Under the pieces are notes generated by a model, which was not told the origin of the DNA, searched no databases, and saw only the letters and a list, made by a program, of their open reading frames with translations. The translations under genes and the position numbers were made by a program. From positions 19,654,001 to 19,718,000 of the forward strand of contig OZ316897.1 of the NCBI GenBank assembly GCA_973895155.1: a stretch of DNA of 64,000 nt. The letters run 5' to 3'. Shown one piece after another: positions 21,581-34,304 of this stretch. The stretch's first letter is position 1. Each line of letters starts with the position of its first letter. The DNA is from Marsupella aquatica (taxonomy: Eukaryota; Marchantiophyta).

Positions 21581-22925
21581 TTAATCATCTAAAATTTCAA
21601 ATTCTATGTCTCCATGAATATGTCTACATGACTGATTTGAACAAGTGAGTCGCTCTCCATTTGGGTCATATAGTCTGTCACGAGTGCAAGTGTCTTTGGG
21701 ATAACGGTTTTTAAACTTAGAGGTGAGATCCCTAGTCTTTAGAACTTCCCAGACAAATCGGCGAGGATTTTCTCTGAAGGGACCTGCATAAGACTCGCCC
21801 AAACAGTTGTTGACCACATCTTTCATATCATCTTCGGTCAGGTTCTCAAATGTAGGGTAAGATTGTACCATATCCCTCACTTCCCAACATATCTCATCTC
21901 CAGTGACATCCAAGATGGTATACTCAATCTTGGAACGCCAAATCTTATTTCCCCACTTATGGGAAAGTAAAGCATAGATTGCAGCATTACTTTCACGGTC
22001 ATCATTTATATTAACAAATGACCAAAGTGGATTGTTGACAGATATATATTGTCGGATGTCATAAGCCTTCCACAATTTTCTAAGGAATGGCCAAAGTATC
22101 TCTGGTAGAAAATTGTCACTCTCGGCAATGTGTGATCTGAAGGGAGTTGGGAACAAACCACTATACTGTGGATTTGCAAAAGCCTTCACTGGAGAGTCAT
22201 CAATAAGTAGAGTGTTTGTATCATCATACTTGTCTCCAAAATGACTCCACACCACACGCAAATCCTTCAACATAATATTTGCTTTCCCATCTGCTACGTC
22301 CGGTCTTTGTATGCCAGTATCAAAAGCATCTTCTTGTGTGAAAACAAATTTAAATTGCCTCCGCTCCTCTTCTTTGAAAATCAAATTCATCATTTCATTA
22401 GTTCTTGGCCTCCCCGCACAAGTCCACAATGCAACATCAAAACCTTTGAAAGCCACCTCCAAAAATTGGTGCAACCCTGGCCTTTCCACGTACATGAAAT
22501 TGAATCCACCCCGTCTCCCCCAATGCACACCCCGCACAGTTGTTGTAGATCTTAACGGTCCCGAGCTTTTTGTTTTCACACAATCCCAACAAATTTTGTT
22601 CAGGTCCAAAATCAAGAGTTTTCTTCTTATATCAGAGTGCAATTTAGGAGTGAAATCTGCAAAGATCCAAATGAATCAAAATTATATCTAAAAGATATAA
22701 AAGAAGAACTTAGGGTCGAACCTGGATCCGACCCGACCTAATGGGGAAAACAAACATTTTATTTTTGAATGTCAAAGCATTTTGATATATCAATGTAGAA
22801 GTACCTTGCTCAAATGCTTTGTCTTGGACCAGGGTACCGCTTGCTGAAGGTAGACCAATAATATCCTTCGATGGAAGAGATGCTATGACAAAACTTTGGT
22901 CTGTCCATATATGATTTCCAAACAT
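21581..22925 (-). other. FCP1/NIF phosphatase-like part of the fusion gene
   Basis: This is listed separately because it may be its own gene. An exon from 22925 (ATG) or 22900 (spliced) to 22805 joins across a 148-bp intron (22804-22657) to the exon ending at 21581. The NIF/FCP1 homology domain is recognisable from RPGLHQFLE, WTCAGRPRTNEM, IDDSPVKAF and NPLW. The first catalytic motif lacks its second Asp (D-L-N). A Cys/His cluster (CSNQSCRHIHGD) closes the protein. FCP1-type enzymes dephosphorylate the RNA polymerase II tail; this copy is probably a non-catalytic binder (inference). Confidence 0.6.
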
Positions 22926-25900
22926 AATATTTTAGATTATTGTGAAAAATAGAAGAACGAAACCATAATATTAACCTCCACTACTAAATGACCCATATTC
23001 ATCTATCATTTTATCACCTAGATCACTTTGGATATCAGAATTGACGCCAACAGGAAGCTGCTCCACCAACGTTGGCGGCGCAAACACTGGACTCAATCTC
23101 AATTTGTCTATTATGTAATCAGGTTTGACCATTAACTTAGGCGCACCAAGTGGAAGGTTGTCTTCAATTGCTTGTGCAATACCAACTTGTAGGTCCGTGG
23201 TGGGTGTAGTGGCCCCAATATTCTGCCAACCTGCATCCAATGTGCACGATACCTGCGGTCTCTCGGGATGCAATTTTGATACTTCAGGGTTGAGAGGATT
23301 TGCTGGAGGGTCACCCTCAGGGCGACCCGACATCACTATGTTGAGTTGAGGTAGCCCTTCAACACCGTAGGTAGTAATGCCAACCATTTCTGTTGCTCGA
23401 GCATCCCAATTTCCGCCAAAATCCTCCTCTACCATAGGACTTGAACCTCCATCATCATGCTGCAACTCACCATCCTCAAGGTCAACTCGCTGAGGGCCCG
23501 GTTGGGGGTTGTCCATAGGCCCGCAAAGAACACTTAGATGAGCTCTACTAGGACCATGTACTCCCATCCGCTCTTTCATAAGGGAGGGAATCCTGTTGCA
23601 CAAAACCCTTGCATATGCTTGGGTGAAATGGTGTTCTTGCAAAGTGTCTGAATAGACAAAACAATCTTGGTATGCCAACAAGGCCACCTTCAAAACCTGC
23701 CCTCCTGAAAAAAAATCGAGGACAGTCTCCCCCTCACCGGAAAAACATTCAATAATATTTTTGAGCATGTGTCGGGGCTTGGCATGCGGATTGACAAATC
23801 CTCCTCGACTTCCGACCATCTCAAATATTGGAGCTTGCCGCAATAAATCTGCCATATCAAATGCGAGAGACTGCTCCTCTGTCTCATTCTCTTTTCCCTT
23901 GCTTTTCTCTTGCTTGTCAGCCTTCACTTCAATATTGAAATCACAGTCAACATCGAGGTGAAAACTAAATTTTGAATTGAACTCTGGCTTAAACAATTGA
24001 TTCCAATCAAAATTGTCTTCACCTGTAATTCCAGCAAAAATGACACATTGGCATCGCCTCTTCCAATAACTCTGGCGTGGTTGTCTTCATTAGATTCTCA
24101 CTGAAGAACGTCAAGACAGGCTCTGTTCGTGTGCGCCCAACTCCACCAAATTGTTTGCAGTACAACCCGTCTAATCTCACCATTAGACTTTGAGGGAAAG
24201 CCTCCTTCACAATGTTCTTCCTTAATAAACTGCTAAGGTAGACCTCCCCAGCTGCTCTTCGCAATTTTGTCAACTCAAGTTGAGATCCCAAGGCCGGCAT
24301 GATGTTGACCACCGAAGCCCACGATGTCCCCCCGGGAAACTTCTCCTTGTGCTTCTCAACAAAGTACTCAACAATGACTTGCTTCAATTTAGTCATTACC
24401 TTGATGGTATGAGCCATATCTGGCATTGACACCAGATCCATCTTGTTGGAGGCATCTTTCTTGAGAAGTGCTTTCTTCTCATAAACCGCGGTCAATATAT
24501 CAATGATATCCTTAGAACTGATCTCCCCTTCAAAACATCTAAAAAGAGTTGGCATGACCAACTTTAGTGGCCGCGGCCCACCATACTCTCCTGCCCCGCC
24601 AGGGAGCTTCCCTGCCAACCAATCCCAACAAACAGTTTGCCATAAATGGAAAAGCTTATCCTCAACAAAGAGCAACCAAAAAATGGCTTTCAGGCTCGAC
24701 TTTCCCATTGTTATCTTTGCGAGGGCAACCAATCCTGCATTTACATTCATCCACCAAAAAACATGTTAGATATTTAAACTTAGAAACTTCAACTAGCTTC
24801 TCTGCCTCGCCCCTAGAGCGAGGCAAAGAAAATGACAAAGCCATATGAAAATGGTTGGGGCAATCATTGTATTCATAGTTCAATTCCGTTTGGATCGCTC
24901 CAAGAGCGAGGCAAAATTAAACTACAGTTCCAACTAATGAAAATGTTTACCTGGTATTTCTGGTTGTCTATACTTTGGTTTGTTCCAATTCCTGGACGCG
25001 GTGGTTTCCCACATTCATCAAATTGCCTTCTCGCATGAACAACTGTCTCTAGAAAACAAGACTTAAACTGCATGGTCTGATTTACTGCATTTGAAAGGCT
25101 CAAGTGCTCAACCAAAATTGCCCTTGGAGTGAGGTCTGATAAGATCCTCGCTTTCCAATATTGGAGTTTGCTAGCAAGATCAGTTAGCTTGGCATCCTTG
25201 TCTGCCCACCCTTGAATCCATTGTGCAGCCTTTGCGGAATGTTGCCCACTGATTGCAAGAAATTGTATCTCTTGTTTCTTAACACCAAACAAAAACTGCT
25301 TCCGATCGCGTGCGGTATTGTCAAAATGTAACAACTGCTTAGTGCGCTCTAGAAATGGAATCAAATCTGCAACATGTGGTTCCTGGCCAGGGTTTTTCAT
25401 CATTGATTTTGCTATCTCTAAGGCATGAGCCTGGTTGAACATCTGATACACAAAAACTGCAGTAGGCGGAAGAATACTTTTAACCGGGATTTCAAAAACC
25501 TCCCTGATTCCAAAAGTGTAGTATTGCTCAATGTTCGGCAAAGCTTTCTGCCCCTCCAATACATCTCGTTCCTCTGGTGCATCTGTTGGGCATGTATCAT
25601 CCTCCGGATCCAAGACCAACCTTGCTTTTGACGCTGACACGGGCTTTGATTTTCCAATCTTGGCCTTCTTCTTGGGCTTCTTGTCGGAGTCCTTATCTTT
25701 CTTCTTCAACGCCGCCTTTTTTTCTCTAGTACTTCCTTCACTCCTTGGCTCTCTTTGTTTTCTCTTCTTTTGTGTTTCAGCCGGCGTCATTTCTTTGGCC
25801 TTCATCTTCATCTTCCCCTTACCTCGATGCTTTTCTTCCTTCTTCTTTTGAGTTGAAATCCACTTCATGCAAGCATCTTCGTCAAACTCATCAGAGAAAA

Positions 25901-27015
25901 TAAAACTCTTATCAATTGCTTGCTCATATGAAAAGCGTGTTGTTTCAATCATCCTCTGGACAACCCATGTGTTAGGAAGATCTATAAGGTCCGGATGATC
26001 ATGCATGTACCGCTTCACAGAGAGGAATCCAAAGACATCATCAACCCCACTTAATTTGAATCTTCCATGCCTCTCAAGAACATCCTCTGCAGTGAACCCA
26101 TCTGGAAGAAATCCCATTGAACAAATACTAGCCTCCGAGCGTGCTATCCACTCCACGTTGATAATTGACGAGTACATCTTGATTGGCAAGTAAAGTCTCA
26201 TCCACTGAGATCTTTCTCTGGATTCAATAATGATTGTAACATTGCGGTTGTCACTGCAATTTACAAGGACCATAGGGCCCAACGCAACTATCTTCTTGTT
26301 GTTCATTGTCTCAGCAGTGATTGCCTTGATACAAATCATTGACAAGTCATTCTCCATGATCCCTACTTCAAGTGCCCACAAAAATCCTGCCTTATCTTGT
26401 CCAGGGAAAATAAAGTCCTTGACATCCTCGGCCATAATATTTAACTCTGGGGATCCAAGTTGTTATCCTGGCAAAACAAATTGAAATGACAAACATTAAA
26501 GCAAGAGATCTTCTATGTCGCCTCGCCCCTAGAGCAAGCTGGAGACAAGGTCTACATCAACAAACATGTGGGTTGGGTCGCTCCTGGAGCGACCCTAAGA
26601 AAACTTAAATCAAGGTCCAACCAACAACAAATTTGGATCGCTCCTGGAGCAACCCTAGGAAAACTTAAATCAAGGTCCAACCAACAACAAAGTTGGGTCG
26701 CTCCTGGAGCGACCCTAGGAAAACTTAAATCAAGGTCCAACCAACAACAAAGTTGGGTCGCTCCTGGAGCGACCCATGACAAATCTAAGGCAAGATAGAG
26801 CGACCCGTCAAAGACTAACTTGCATCAATTGTTGAATCATACTTACGTGGAACTGTGATATGAAATCCCTTTGAGGCGGCCAAAGCAGATTCCACCGACA
26901 TCTTTAGTAAAGTGTCTTGAGAATCATACTCAAAGATTTTACTAGAATCAAAGTTCAAGGACTGCCCAGAACTAGAAGTGCTAGTAGAATCATCAGAACT
27001 AGAGGAAGTGGCCAT
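21581..27015 (-). CDS. ParB-like/degenerate methyltransferase/FCP1-like fusion gene
   Basis: Six phase-consistent exons are proposed: 27015-26847, 26446-24951, 24714-24023, 23964-22976, 22900-22805 and 22656-21581. They give 1505 residues with no stop. After a Ser-rich start and an unrecognised region comes a Lys-rich linker. It is followed by a region alignable to the plus-strand methyltransferase gene: VYQ...ISGQHSAKA (about 455-463, ParB-like) and the helix block ILSDLTPRAILVEHLSLSN. The SAM motif equivalent is VLDFFSGGQ (about 869) instead of SGSGTG, the acidic EID is replaced, and no DPPY-like motif is found, so catalysis is unlikely. The last two exons encode an FCP1/NIF-type HAD phosphatase fold with RPGLHQFLE, WTCAGR (1225) and LLIDDSP (about 1300). 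Its nucleophile motif reads DLNKI instead of DxDx(T/V) (1165). The NIF part could instead be a separate gene starting at 22925. The longest intron holds a palindrome array. Confidence 0.6.
24806..24909. repeat. Two element-2 palindromes in intron 2
   Basis: CTCGCCCCTAGAGCGAG at 24806-24822 and TCGCTCCAAGAGCGA at 24895-24909, both within the intron between 24950 and 24715 of the fusion gene. Confidence 0.7.
26519..26775. repeat. 60-bp tandem repeat with TCGCTCCTGGAGCGA, in intron 1
   Basis: Four units of exactly 60 bp have palindromes at 26578, 26638, 26698 and 26758. They are preceded by a degenerate copy near 26521. The array fills much of the 400-bp intron (26846-26447) of the fusion gene. 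Its long open frames on both strands are repeat artefacts. Confidence 0.85.
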
Positions 27016-27036
27016 TGAAAAATGCCTCACAAACAT

Positions 27037-28030
27037 TTAGATGACACGTGGCAGCCTAGGATACAAGAACGCCTATAGCTAGACCACACCACGGAGCGAG
27101 GCTACAGAGCGAGGAAAAAAATCTACTCTGAGCAAGGCAAAATCAACAGAGCGAGGCACGAAAATCTACTATGAGCGAGGCAAGAAGGAGGAGGGAAACC
27201 AGGGCAGCCGGGCAAGAAGACAATGAAGGAGGAGATGGATGCAAGAAGACAATGAGGCAAATGAGGTAATGTCTTTGCCTTTTGCCTTCCTATACCCTCA
27301 CTGCCACGGCCAATCCTACCTGCGACCCCCAGCCACGGCCAATCGTACCTTCAATGCCCAGCCATGGCCGATCGTACGCGACCTTACGCAACCCAGCCAC
27401 TTGCTCCCTTCCACGCGCCTGTGAACTTGCAACCCTCATAATGACCTAGCTGTACGGGTATCCATAGATTTTGAAAAATGATGCACGGTCGTACGGGTGT
27501 CCACAGAATGCCGATCAGAGTAATCAGACTTTCAGCCGCTCGATTTTGTGAACCTCTGACAAACTTGGCTAAAGCCTGCTCACAAATGCTATAAAGCTCT
27601 ACAGTTCCAATCATTTCTCTCTTTTGTATGGCGCGTGCGTTTCTGGTCATTGCTCACTCTCGGTCTCGCCCTTCGGCCCTTGTCTATCTGACTGATTCTA
27701 CTGACTTGGACATTTATGGTTACAAGAGTTTGTGCAAGGAAAGTCCTGTTTCAAGTACATTGCATTAGTTTTGGTGTCCTTGGTTGGCGACACGTCTTCT
27801 ACAGTCCTTAAGAGAGGTATTACTTCATCTACCATTCTCTTAATTTCTTCTCTATGATATCCACCAAATATTTGGCCCTAGCTTTATCTTAATATATGGA
27901 CCAAACTAAGCCCTAGATAATGTAGGGTTCCTAACGACACACTCGTCTTCCCACACGTCTACACACCACAATGGTCTAATTCAGCTTAATCATTCCCATG
28001 ATTTATTCATTTCCATATTTTCTCTTTTCC
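27037..28030. promoter_or_regulatory. Upstream region of the fusion gene
   Basis: Half-palindromes GAGCGAGG occur at least four times between 27090 and 27180, just upstream of the minus-strand start. The rest, to 28030, holds no convincing gene. Confidence 0.4.
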
Positions 28031-28059
28031 TTCACAATTCTTGCTTCTCCAGGAGTGTG

Positions 28060-28485
28060 CTCATCTTTTCTTGCTCTCCCCTTGCCTCGCTCCAAGAGCG
28101 TCATACACTTACCTTTCATCAGGAGCATCTTGCCCTTTCTTTTCTCCAAGGGCATCCGCTCTCCATTGCCTCACCCTCGGAGCGTCCCTCAACCGCCTTG
28201 CCCCTAGAGCGACCCTCCATCGCCTCGCCCCTAGAGCGACCCTCATTCACCTTGCCCCTAGAGCATCTCTCCATCGCCTTGCCCCTAGAACGACCCTCAT
28301 TCACCTCGCCCCTAGAGCGACCCTCATTCACCTCGCCCCTAGAGCGACCCTCATTCACCTCGCCCCTAGAGCGACCCTCATTCACCTCGCCCCTAGAGCG
28401 ACCCTCATTCACCTCGCCCCTAGAGCGACCCTCATTCACCTCGCCCCTAGAGCGACCCTCATTCACCTTGCCCCTAGAGCGTTGT
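28060..28485 (+). repeat. 27-bp tandem array with CGCCCCTAGAGCG
   Basis: About eleven near-identical 27-bp units (core CCTCGCCCCTAGAGCGACC plus CTCATTCA) run from about 28195 to 28485. Two diverged palindromes precede them near 28086. Because 27 is divisible by 3, three reading frames stay open across it. The predicted nonapeptide repeats on both strands show no sign of being real proteins. The motif is the same as in the introns of the fusion gene. Confidence 0.85.
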
Positions 28486-30215
28486 TGTGAAGTTCGTGGG
28501 CGATGTCGGGAAAGCCCAGGCTTCTGTCTGTCGAAAGAACAATGCGCTACGACGTGCTAATAAAACACTACGATCATTACCCAAAATCGTTCAATTGTCA
28601 TGGGAACAACGAATGGAATCGGGGATGAAATGATCATGGTATATGCCAACTCCCCAAAGTTTCTGATGATGAAGGCTCGAAACTCAGTTTTTTGGCGACA
28701 TATCACCCGAACATTACAATCTATACTAAAATTAGGCCTAGGAACTCTATTGAGGTCCATCTTGTAATTCAGAATCACAGTACAAGCTTTTTGAACATAG
28801 GAAATTCACCTACGGTTGTCAATTTCCTTTGTACCATATCAAACAAGCCAAGTACTTACTATCCTATCATCCCTCAAAGGTTCGAGTCAAAACTCTATCT
28901 CCATCAATAGGTACAAAGAAAAATGGTGGACCTATCTAGATTGCAGGCTACGAAGACCCTGTCACCGTCACCATACTATATATCTCACTTAAAGATAGAT
29001 ATACCCTCGAAAAGTTTTCCTAAGCATGACATAGCTTCTTATCTATTTCCAGGAAAAAATTTCAAATATGCATCTTATTCTAGGAAAATATTATAAGCAA
29101 TATTCAAACTCAGAAAAATATGGTTCTATTTGAGCATAATCTAAACCTTCAAGTCATCATAACTTTCTAGTATTATACCAAAATCAAGTGATTCCAAAAG
29201 AAAACTTGGTGTGCTCATCAAGGTGATCAAAGTTAGAATACTATGTCCCTAAGAAAAATATATCATAATGATTTCCTATATAGTACAACCTTTACTATTT
29301 AATAACTTTCTAACAATGTCACATCTCTAGCTTCCAAGCACATTCTATGAATTCTTATACTTCCCACACTATTCTTGCACATAAGTTTGGAATAACAAAG
29401 AAAACTCACCATGCCACCCCCAAGGGGCAGGCCTCTTATTTATAGTGCTTTGGAGGGGTAATGACTCACCCCTTTGGTACACATGGTCCAATAATATTTG
29501 AACATGTAAACAACAAGGTGTTTGGATGCTATTGGGCATGTTTCCATGCTTATCCTCCTTTCGACACCTAATTGGCCATGTGTTTGATTCTAAATGGACA
29601 TGCAACCATGCAAGGCCTTTTTACACATGTATGCCACGTATCCCTATATATTTTGCTATGTCACAAATCTAGTGGAAAAGTAAAGCCACCTAGTAGGCCT
29701 ATACTCTAGTTTATGATAATTATTCCTATAGCCCACAATACTTTATTTAGAAGTGCTTTGTTGTCACTCTAACCCATCATAGGATGCCTAAATTTTGTAA
29801 CTAGGCATGATGAATCACCAAACTAGCTACTATGTTAAAACATAAAAACATATGCCCCACTTATGTGCATATGTAAGCGTGGGTAAGAACAAAGGTTGAG
29901 CGGATTCTTCAACCTCCCGAAGGAATCGCACACCAAAGTGATGCACGATGAATTGCCAAAAATGAACTTTCTCCATAACCCGAAACTAAAATTCAACGTG
30001 ATTTGAAAATCCAACTGGCGCCCCGTGCACTCCGTCCATTGCTGCTTTCTTGCCTTAGAGTTGTTGCCTCCTCCTCTTGTTCCTCGTTTTTTTATGAATC
30101 GGCAACCCGCTACAAGCATAGGTACCCGACTTATGGTCTTATTTGTCATCTTAAGTCGAGATGTTGTAAACCCAAAATATACCCGTGTAACTTAGGTGTA
30201 CTATTTGCACCAAAG
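28486..30215. other. Non-coding spacer
   Basis: AT-rich sequence between the two element-2 palindrome blocks. No gene, RNA or clear repeat seen. Confidence 0.4.
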
Positions 30216-30227
30216 TTACCACGACAG

Positions 30228-30340
30228 CGTCCCTCCATCGCCTCGCCCCTAGAGCGACCCTCCATCGCCTCGCCCCTAGAGCGTCCCTCAATCGCCTCGC
30301 TCCTAGAGCGTCGCAACCTTGCCTCGCTCCAAGAGCGTCC
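30228..30340 (+). repeat. Four element-2 palindromes upstream of DUF7869 copy 3
   Basis: Units of 26-27 bp contain CGCCTCGCCCCTAGAGCG and CTCGCTCCAAGAGCG. The last ends about 180 bp before the ATG at 30520. Confidence 0.8.
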
Positions 30341-30519
30341 CTGACCTTAGAATCCTGTTGTGTAAAGCCAATACACATAAAATCCCAAATATTTTTTTCC
30401 TTTAAATAGAATTCAAATGTTTAGATCTAAAATTGTAATATCTAGAGTAGTGCTTATCAGTATGCACATCAGTTGAACAATTTTTAAATGTTTTTGGATG
30501 CAGAGATCCTTTCGCTACC

Positions 30520-33500
30520 ATGAGTAAATTTATGCAAGGGGATGAAGTTTCATTGATAATTGATGGTTTTGAAGTGGCAATTGGGACCATCCAAAAGGTT
30601 GATCCCAAAGACACTATACACAATATTTGTCTTGGGAAAAATCGAATTGGGGTCCTTATCGAGAGGTGTCTTGAAATATCTTGTCCACTACCATTTCCAT
30701 CCAAAACATCATCGAGCCTAGGTGATGCAGTTGACTCGTGTGTGATCTGGGATTCTTCCTTGGCATATTTGAGGTCTTCAACATTGCCGAAAAGAACCGC
30801 TGTGGATGGTGTTCCTACTCCAGTGGACGAGGATGAAGGATGTTCCGAAATGGACATTGGTGGTAAAGGAGGCAACCTTGCTGAAGGAGAGGAGGTTGAG
30901 ATGTTCATTTTAGATGAACTTGTATCAAAAGGAGTTGTCTTCAATACCAATCCAATGGACACTTGTCATAGTGAACGACTCGGTGTTGGCCGTGTTAGTA
31001 TACAAATATCAGAGGTTGTTCAGGGAAATAGAAAATTACCGTATCCGCATCCTGGAGCTGACATAGTGCAAGAGGCAATGCAGACTTGGGTAATGTGGGA
31101 TGTTGCTGATGTTTCAAGAAAAGGCTCTATTCAAGGTTCTGGCGTGTTTGTTGGTGCAAACCCGGGTGCAAACCTGTTTAAGGATCTTCCATTGAAAGAT
31201 TTTACAATGCGTTCCAACTGGATGGCAGAGGAAGTTGACTTGTATGATGTTTCTCATTGTCGTAAGGTTGCGACAGGGGTTATCACAGTTCCTTTTGAAG
31301 CAGGTGCTGTTGATGATGAACTTCTTGGTCCAGAGCATGTGGGTGTAGCTGTTGTGAATATCAACGATCCCGCATTATTTCCAAATATCCATGTTGGTAC
31401 TCCAGGTTTGGTGAGGTGGGAAATCAAATCTTTGTTGTTGATTTCATCTCAAATGTTTCTTGGGGATATCCTTGAGAAAGGTTCACATGTGTGGATAGAA
31501 TCGGGTCGAAATGAGAGCGACCCGGATTTGGATGGTGATGGGAAACCTCAAAAAAAAAAACATTTGCAATCAAGGGCGCTTTTGAAAATCACCGAGGAGT
31601 CCATTGATTCCATCCAAAGAGAAGGTTGTTGCAGGTTAAAGTGTTGCTTGAACATGCCAAGAGAGGACTTGGAGGCAATGAGGAGGGAATTCCATGGAAT
31701 GTCAAGTGACAACAAAACAAGTCATATCTTCAATCTTTTTGGGTGTAGAGAAGACCAAGTCAAGAGAAAAGGATTTTTTGTTCTAAAGGGACGTGTGGTT
31801 TGTAAGGATGCGTTCATAAAAATGCATGGGTTTAGTACGGCAAAGTATTATGATTACAAAAATCAGTACGAAGCTGGGTGCACAATTGGTTTCCATGGAA
31901 ATCAAGGGCAACATAAGACACGATCAAGCACCTTGCATGCTCGTGCATTGTTGGAGTCCATTTTAATCCAAAATGGAGAACCAATGCCACATCTTCCCTA
32001 TGGTGGGTCCAACGGCACCGATACTGTCGAATATCGACTCCCATCATGTTTCACTAAGAAGGAGATTTTTCAAGAGGTATTTGCAAAGATGTAATTGGAC
32101 GGCTACGCTAAGGTTACTGAAGTTACCATGTACAACATCTGGAAAAATTCTTTTGATAATTTTGACTTTCACAAGGGCAGTGCATTTGCCAAGTGCACAT
32201 TTTGCACTGAGTTCAAAGATCAATTGATGCGGGAGAAGAGAAAAAAAGAGCGTGCAGAGATTGAAGAGAAAAGAGCACAACATCTTCGTGAACAAATGTC
32301 AAGGAGATATGTTTACTATGCTCATAGGGTTCTTGCAAAGAAGGATCCTCAAAACTATCTTTGCATTATTCATGATAAGATGGACCAAGCCAAGACTTGG
32401 ATCCCCAGATGGGCCCCACTCCAAAATCTCTCTCTGGTAGTGGTCAACCTCTGCCCATTGCCCTTACTGGGATGTTAACCCATGGAAGGGATCCAGGAGT
32501 GTATGCACACTTTAGTTTGACTGGCCTTTGGCCTGGAGATGTAGACTTCACTGTGACATCTTTGGCCAAATGCCTTCGAGATTTGGAGGATTACACTGGA
32601 GACAAAATGGGAGACATGCTTGAAGCTTTCAATTGGAACGCAACTAGGCCAATATTTCAGTCTCTTTTGGACTTTGAAGCATTTCAAGCGGGTTACTTGG
32701 AACCCAAAAATGTTTCAATTCTCAAGTTTCAAGGCCTTGATGACGGTCAAGAGAGCCAAAAAACCAGCACAACAGATGCTAGTTCTAGAGTTGATCCTGA
32801 GACTACGAGCTCTTTCAAGCCCTTACCAAGGCACCTAACACTGCAGATGGACAATTCAGGAAAAGATAATAAAAATCAAGATGTGATGGCATTTTGCAGC
32901 GAGCTTGTTAGCAGGGGGTGTTTGAAACTGTGCAAATGTCATTCCTCATGGTTGGCCACACCCATGAGGATGTGGATGCACTATTTTCTCAAGTATCCAA
33001 ACAGGTCAGGTACAAAGAGGTTGCTACCCTCCTTGCGTTGATGGCTGAGGTTTGGGAGTGTGAAAGCATCCATCCCGTACCACGATTGATTCAGGAGGTT
33101 GCATCTTACAAGCAGTATTTGAAGGCTTTCCAAGTGAAAGAGATTGAAGGTCACTCAAAACCAGTGGCATTTCTATTCTCCATGAGGGATAATGTGCCAG
33201 TGTATCAATATAAAGCACATGTCAAACAACCTTGGCTTCCAGCAACAGGGAGGTCAATTTGGAGAATTGATCTCATCACAAACACGCTCATTTTACCGGA
33301 GGGCCAACCATTTGCAAAACCTATATCGGGGGAGGTACAAAAGAAAGCCAAGGAAATCATCCCATTCCTTAATCGTTACATTGATTTCTTGAGGAAAAGT
33401 TGCAAGGATGAGACCTCTGCAGCATACCGCGAGAGATTTCCTTTGGTGAAATATTGGGAGAGGCTTGTTATGGCACTCTCTGAGGCACTTACAATAGAAG

Positions 33501-34204
33501 GGGAGGGAGAAAGACAATTGTCATTGACAACTGATTTCTGGCCAAAGACTAACCATGGCACAGGTTACAAGGTGATTTTGGGGACCTCTCAACCTTCAAG
33601 TGAACCTACTCAAAATTCAGAGATGATGGACCTTCAAAATGAGTACATGGAAGAGATGGAAGGTCAAGCTGCACCCTTCGTTGGTGCATGAGAAGAGCGA
33701 GAACTTGCACGTTGGATTCCCCTACAAGATATTCAAGAGGGTCACTTTGTGTTTTTACGTCCAGAGGATGAATGGGAGCAAAAAAATGGCAAAGGGTGTT
33801 TCTGGTTAGTTCGAGCTTTGGGTGGTGTGGATCCAAACCATGAGGTTTCTTCACTAGATTTGCAATTTAGTGAAGGGTCTTCTTCAAGGTTTTCTAAGAG
33901 CATTCACCTAAGTAGCATTCCTAAGCGGTATGCTCCTATGTTCCAAGTGCAATGGTGGAGGCCTAAACATGGTAAGCATGATGCAAAGGATGATGTTCGA
34001 TACGAACATTGCTTTCAGACCACTAAGACTTGGGAGCTAGATCCTGGGTTTAACACTATCACTCAAAGTTGGCAGTTTGCAAATTCTGCAATGTATGGAT
34101 TTAAGTCAGGTGCCAAAGAACAAAATATTATGGATAGAGGTTTGACAATTCCCAAGAATGTTTTGAAAACTCTCAAAACTTACATGGAAGGTATTGATGA
34201 GTAG
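30520..34204 (+). pseudogene. DUF7869-like transposase-type gene, copy 3
   Basis: It starts at 30520 with two tandem TNP1/En-Spm-like modules (GDEVSLIIDG... and GEEVEMFILD..., each with a following LG...R...I and P-P block). Next is the Cys-rich GCCRLKCC region, then CTFC with a KR-rich helix. The core blocks are DKMDQAKT, LQMDNSGKDNKN (near 32845) and GHTHEDVD (near 32955). The C-terminus ends TLKTYMEGIDE. Breaks are a TAA at 32092-32094 where copy 2 has Glu, a small indel near 32410, a slip in the G5 run at 32914-32918, and a TGA at 33689-33691 where copy 2 has Arg. It is divergent from the fusion gene ending at 27015. The two share one palindrome family in the region between them, so I treat them as one element. 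Confidence 0.78.
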
Positions 34205-34304
34205 AGTGATAGAGTGGTCACAAGTGTCCACTATGTAATGACTTGTAGTTAGGAGGGTCAAGTTAATTTCCATGCATTTGTCTAAAGTAAGTAAGAGAAC
34301 AAGG

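Noticed and set aside
28195-28485. CRISPR-like array (27-bp regular repeat)
   Set aside because: The units are directly adjacent with no unique spacers, in a eukaryotic context. It is a minisatellite of the element-2 palindrome.
28041-28560. Repeat proteins on both strands of the 27-bp array
   Set aside because: All frames stay open only because the period is a multiple of three. No start context or conserved non-repeat part is seen.
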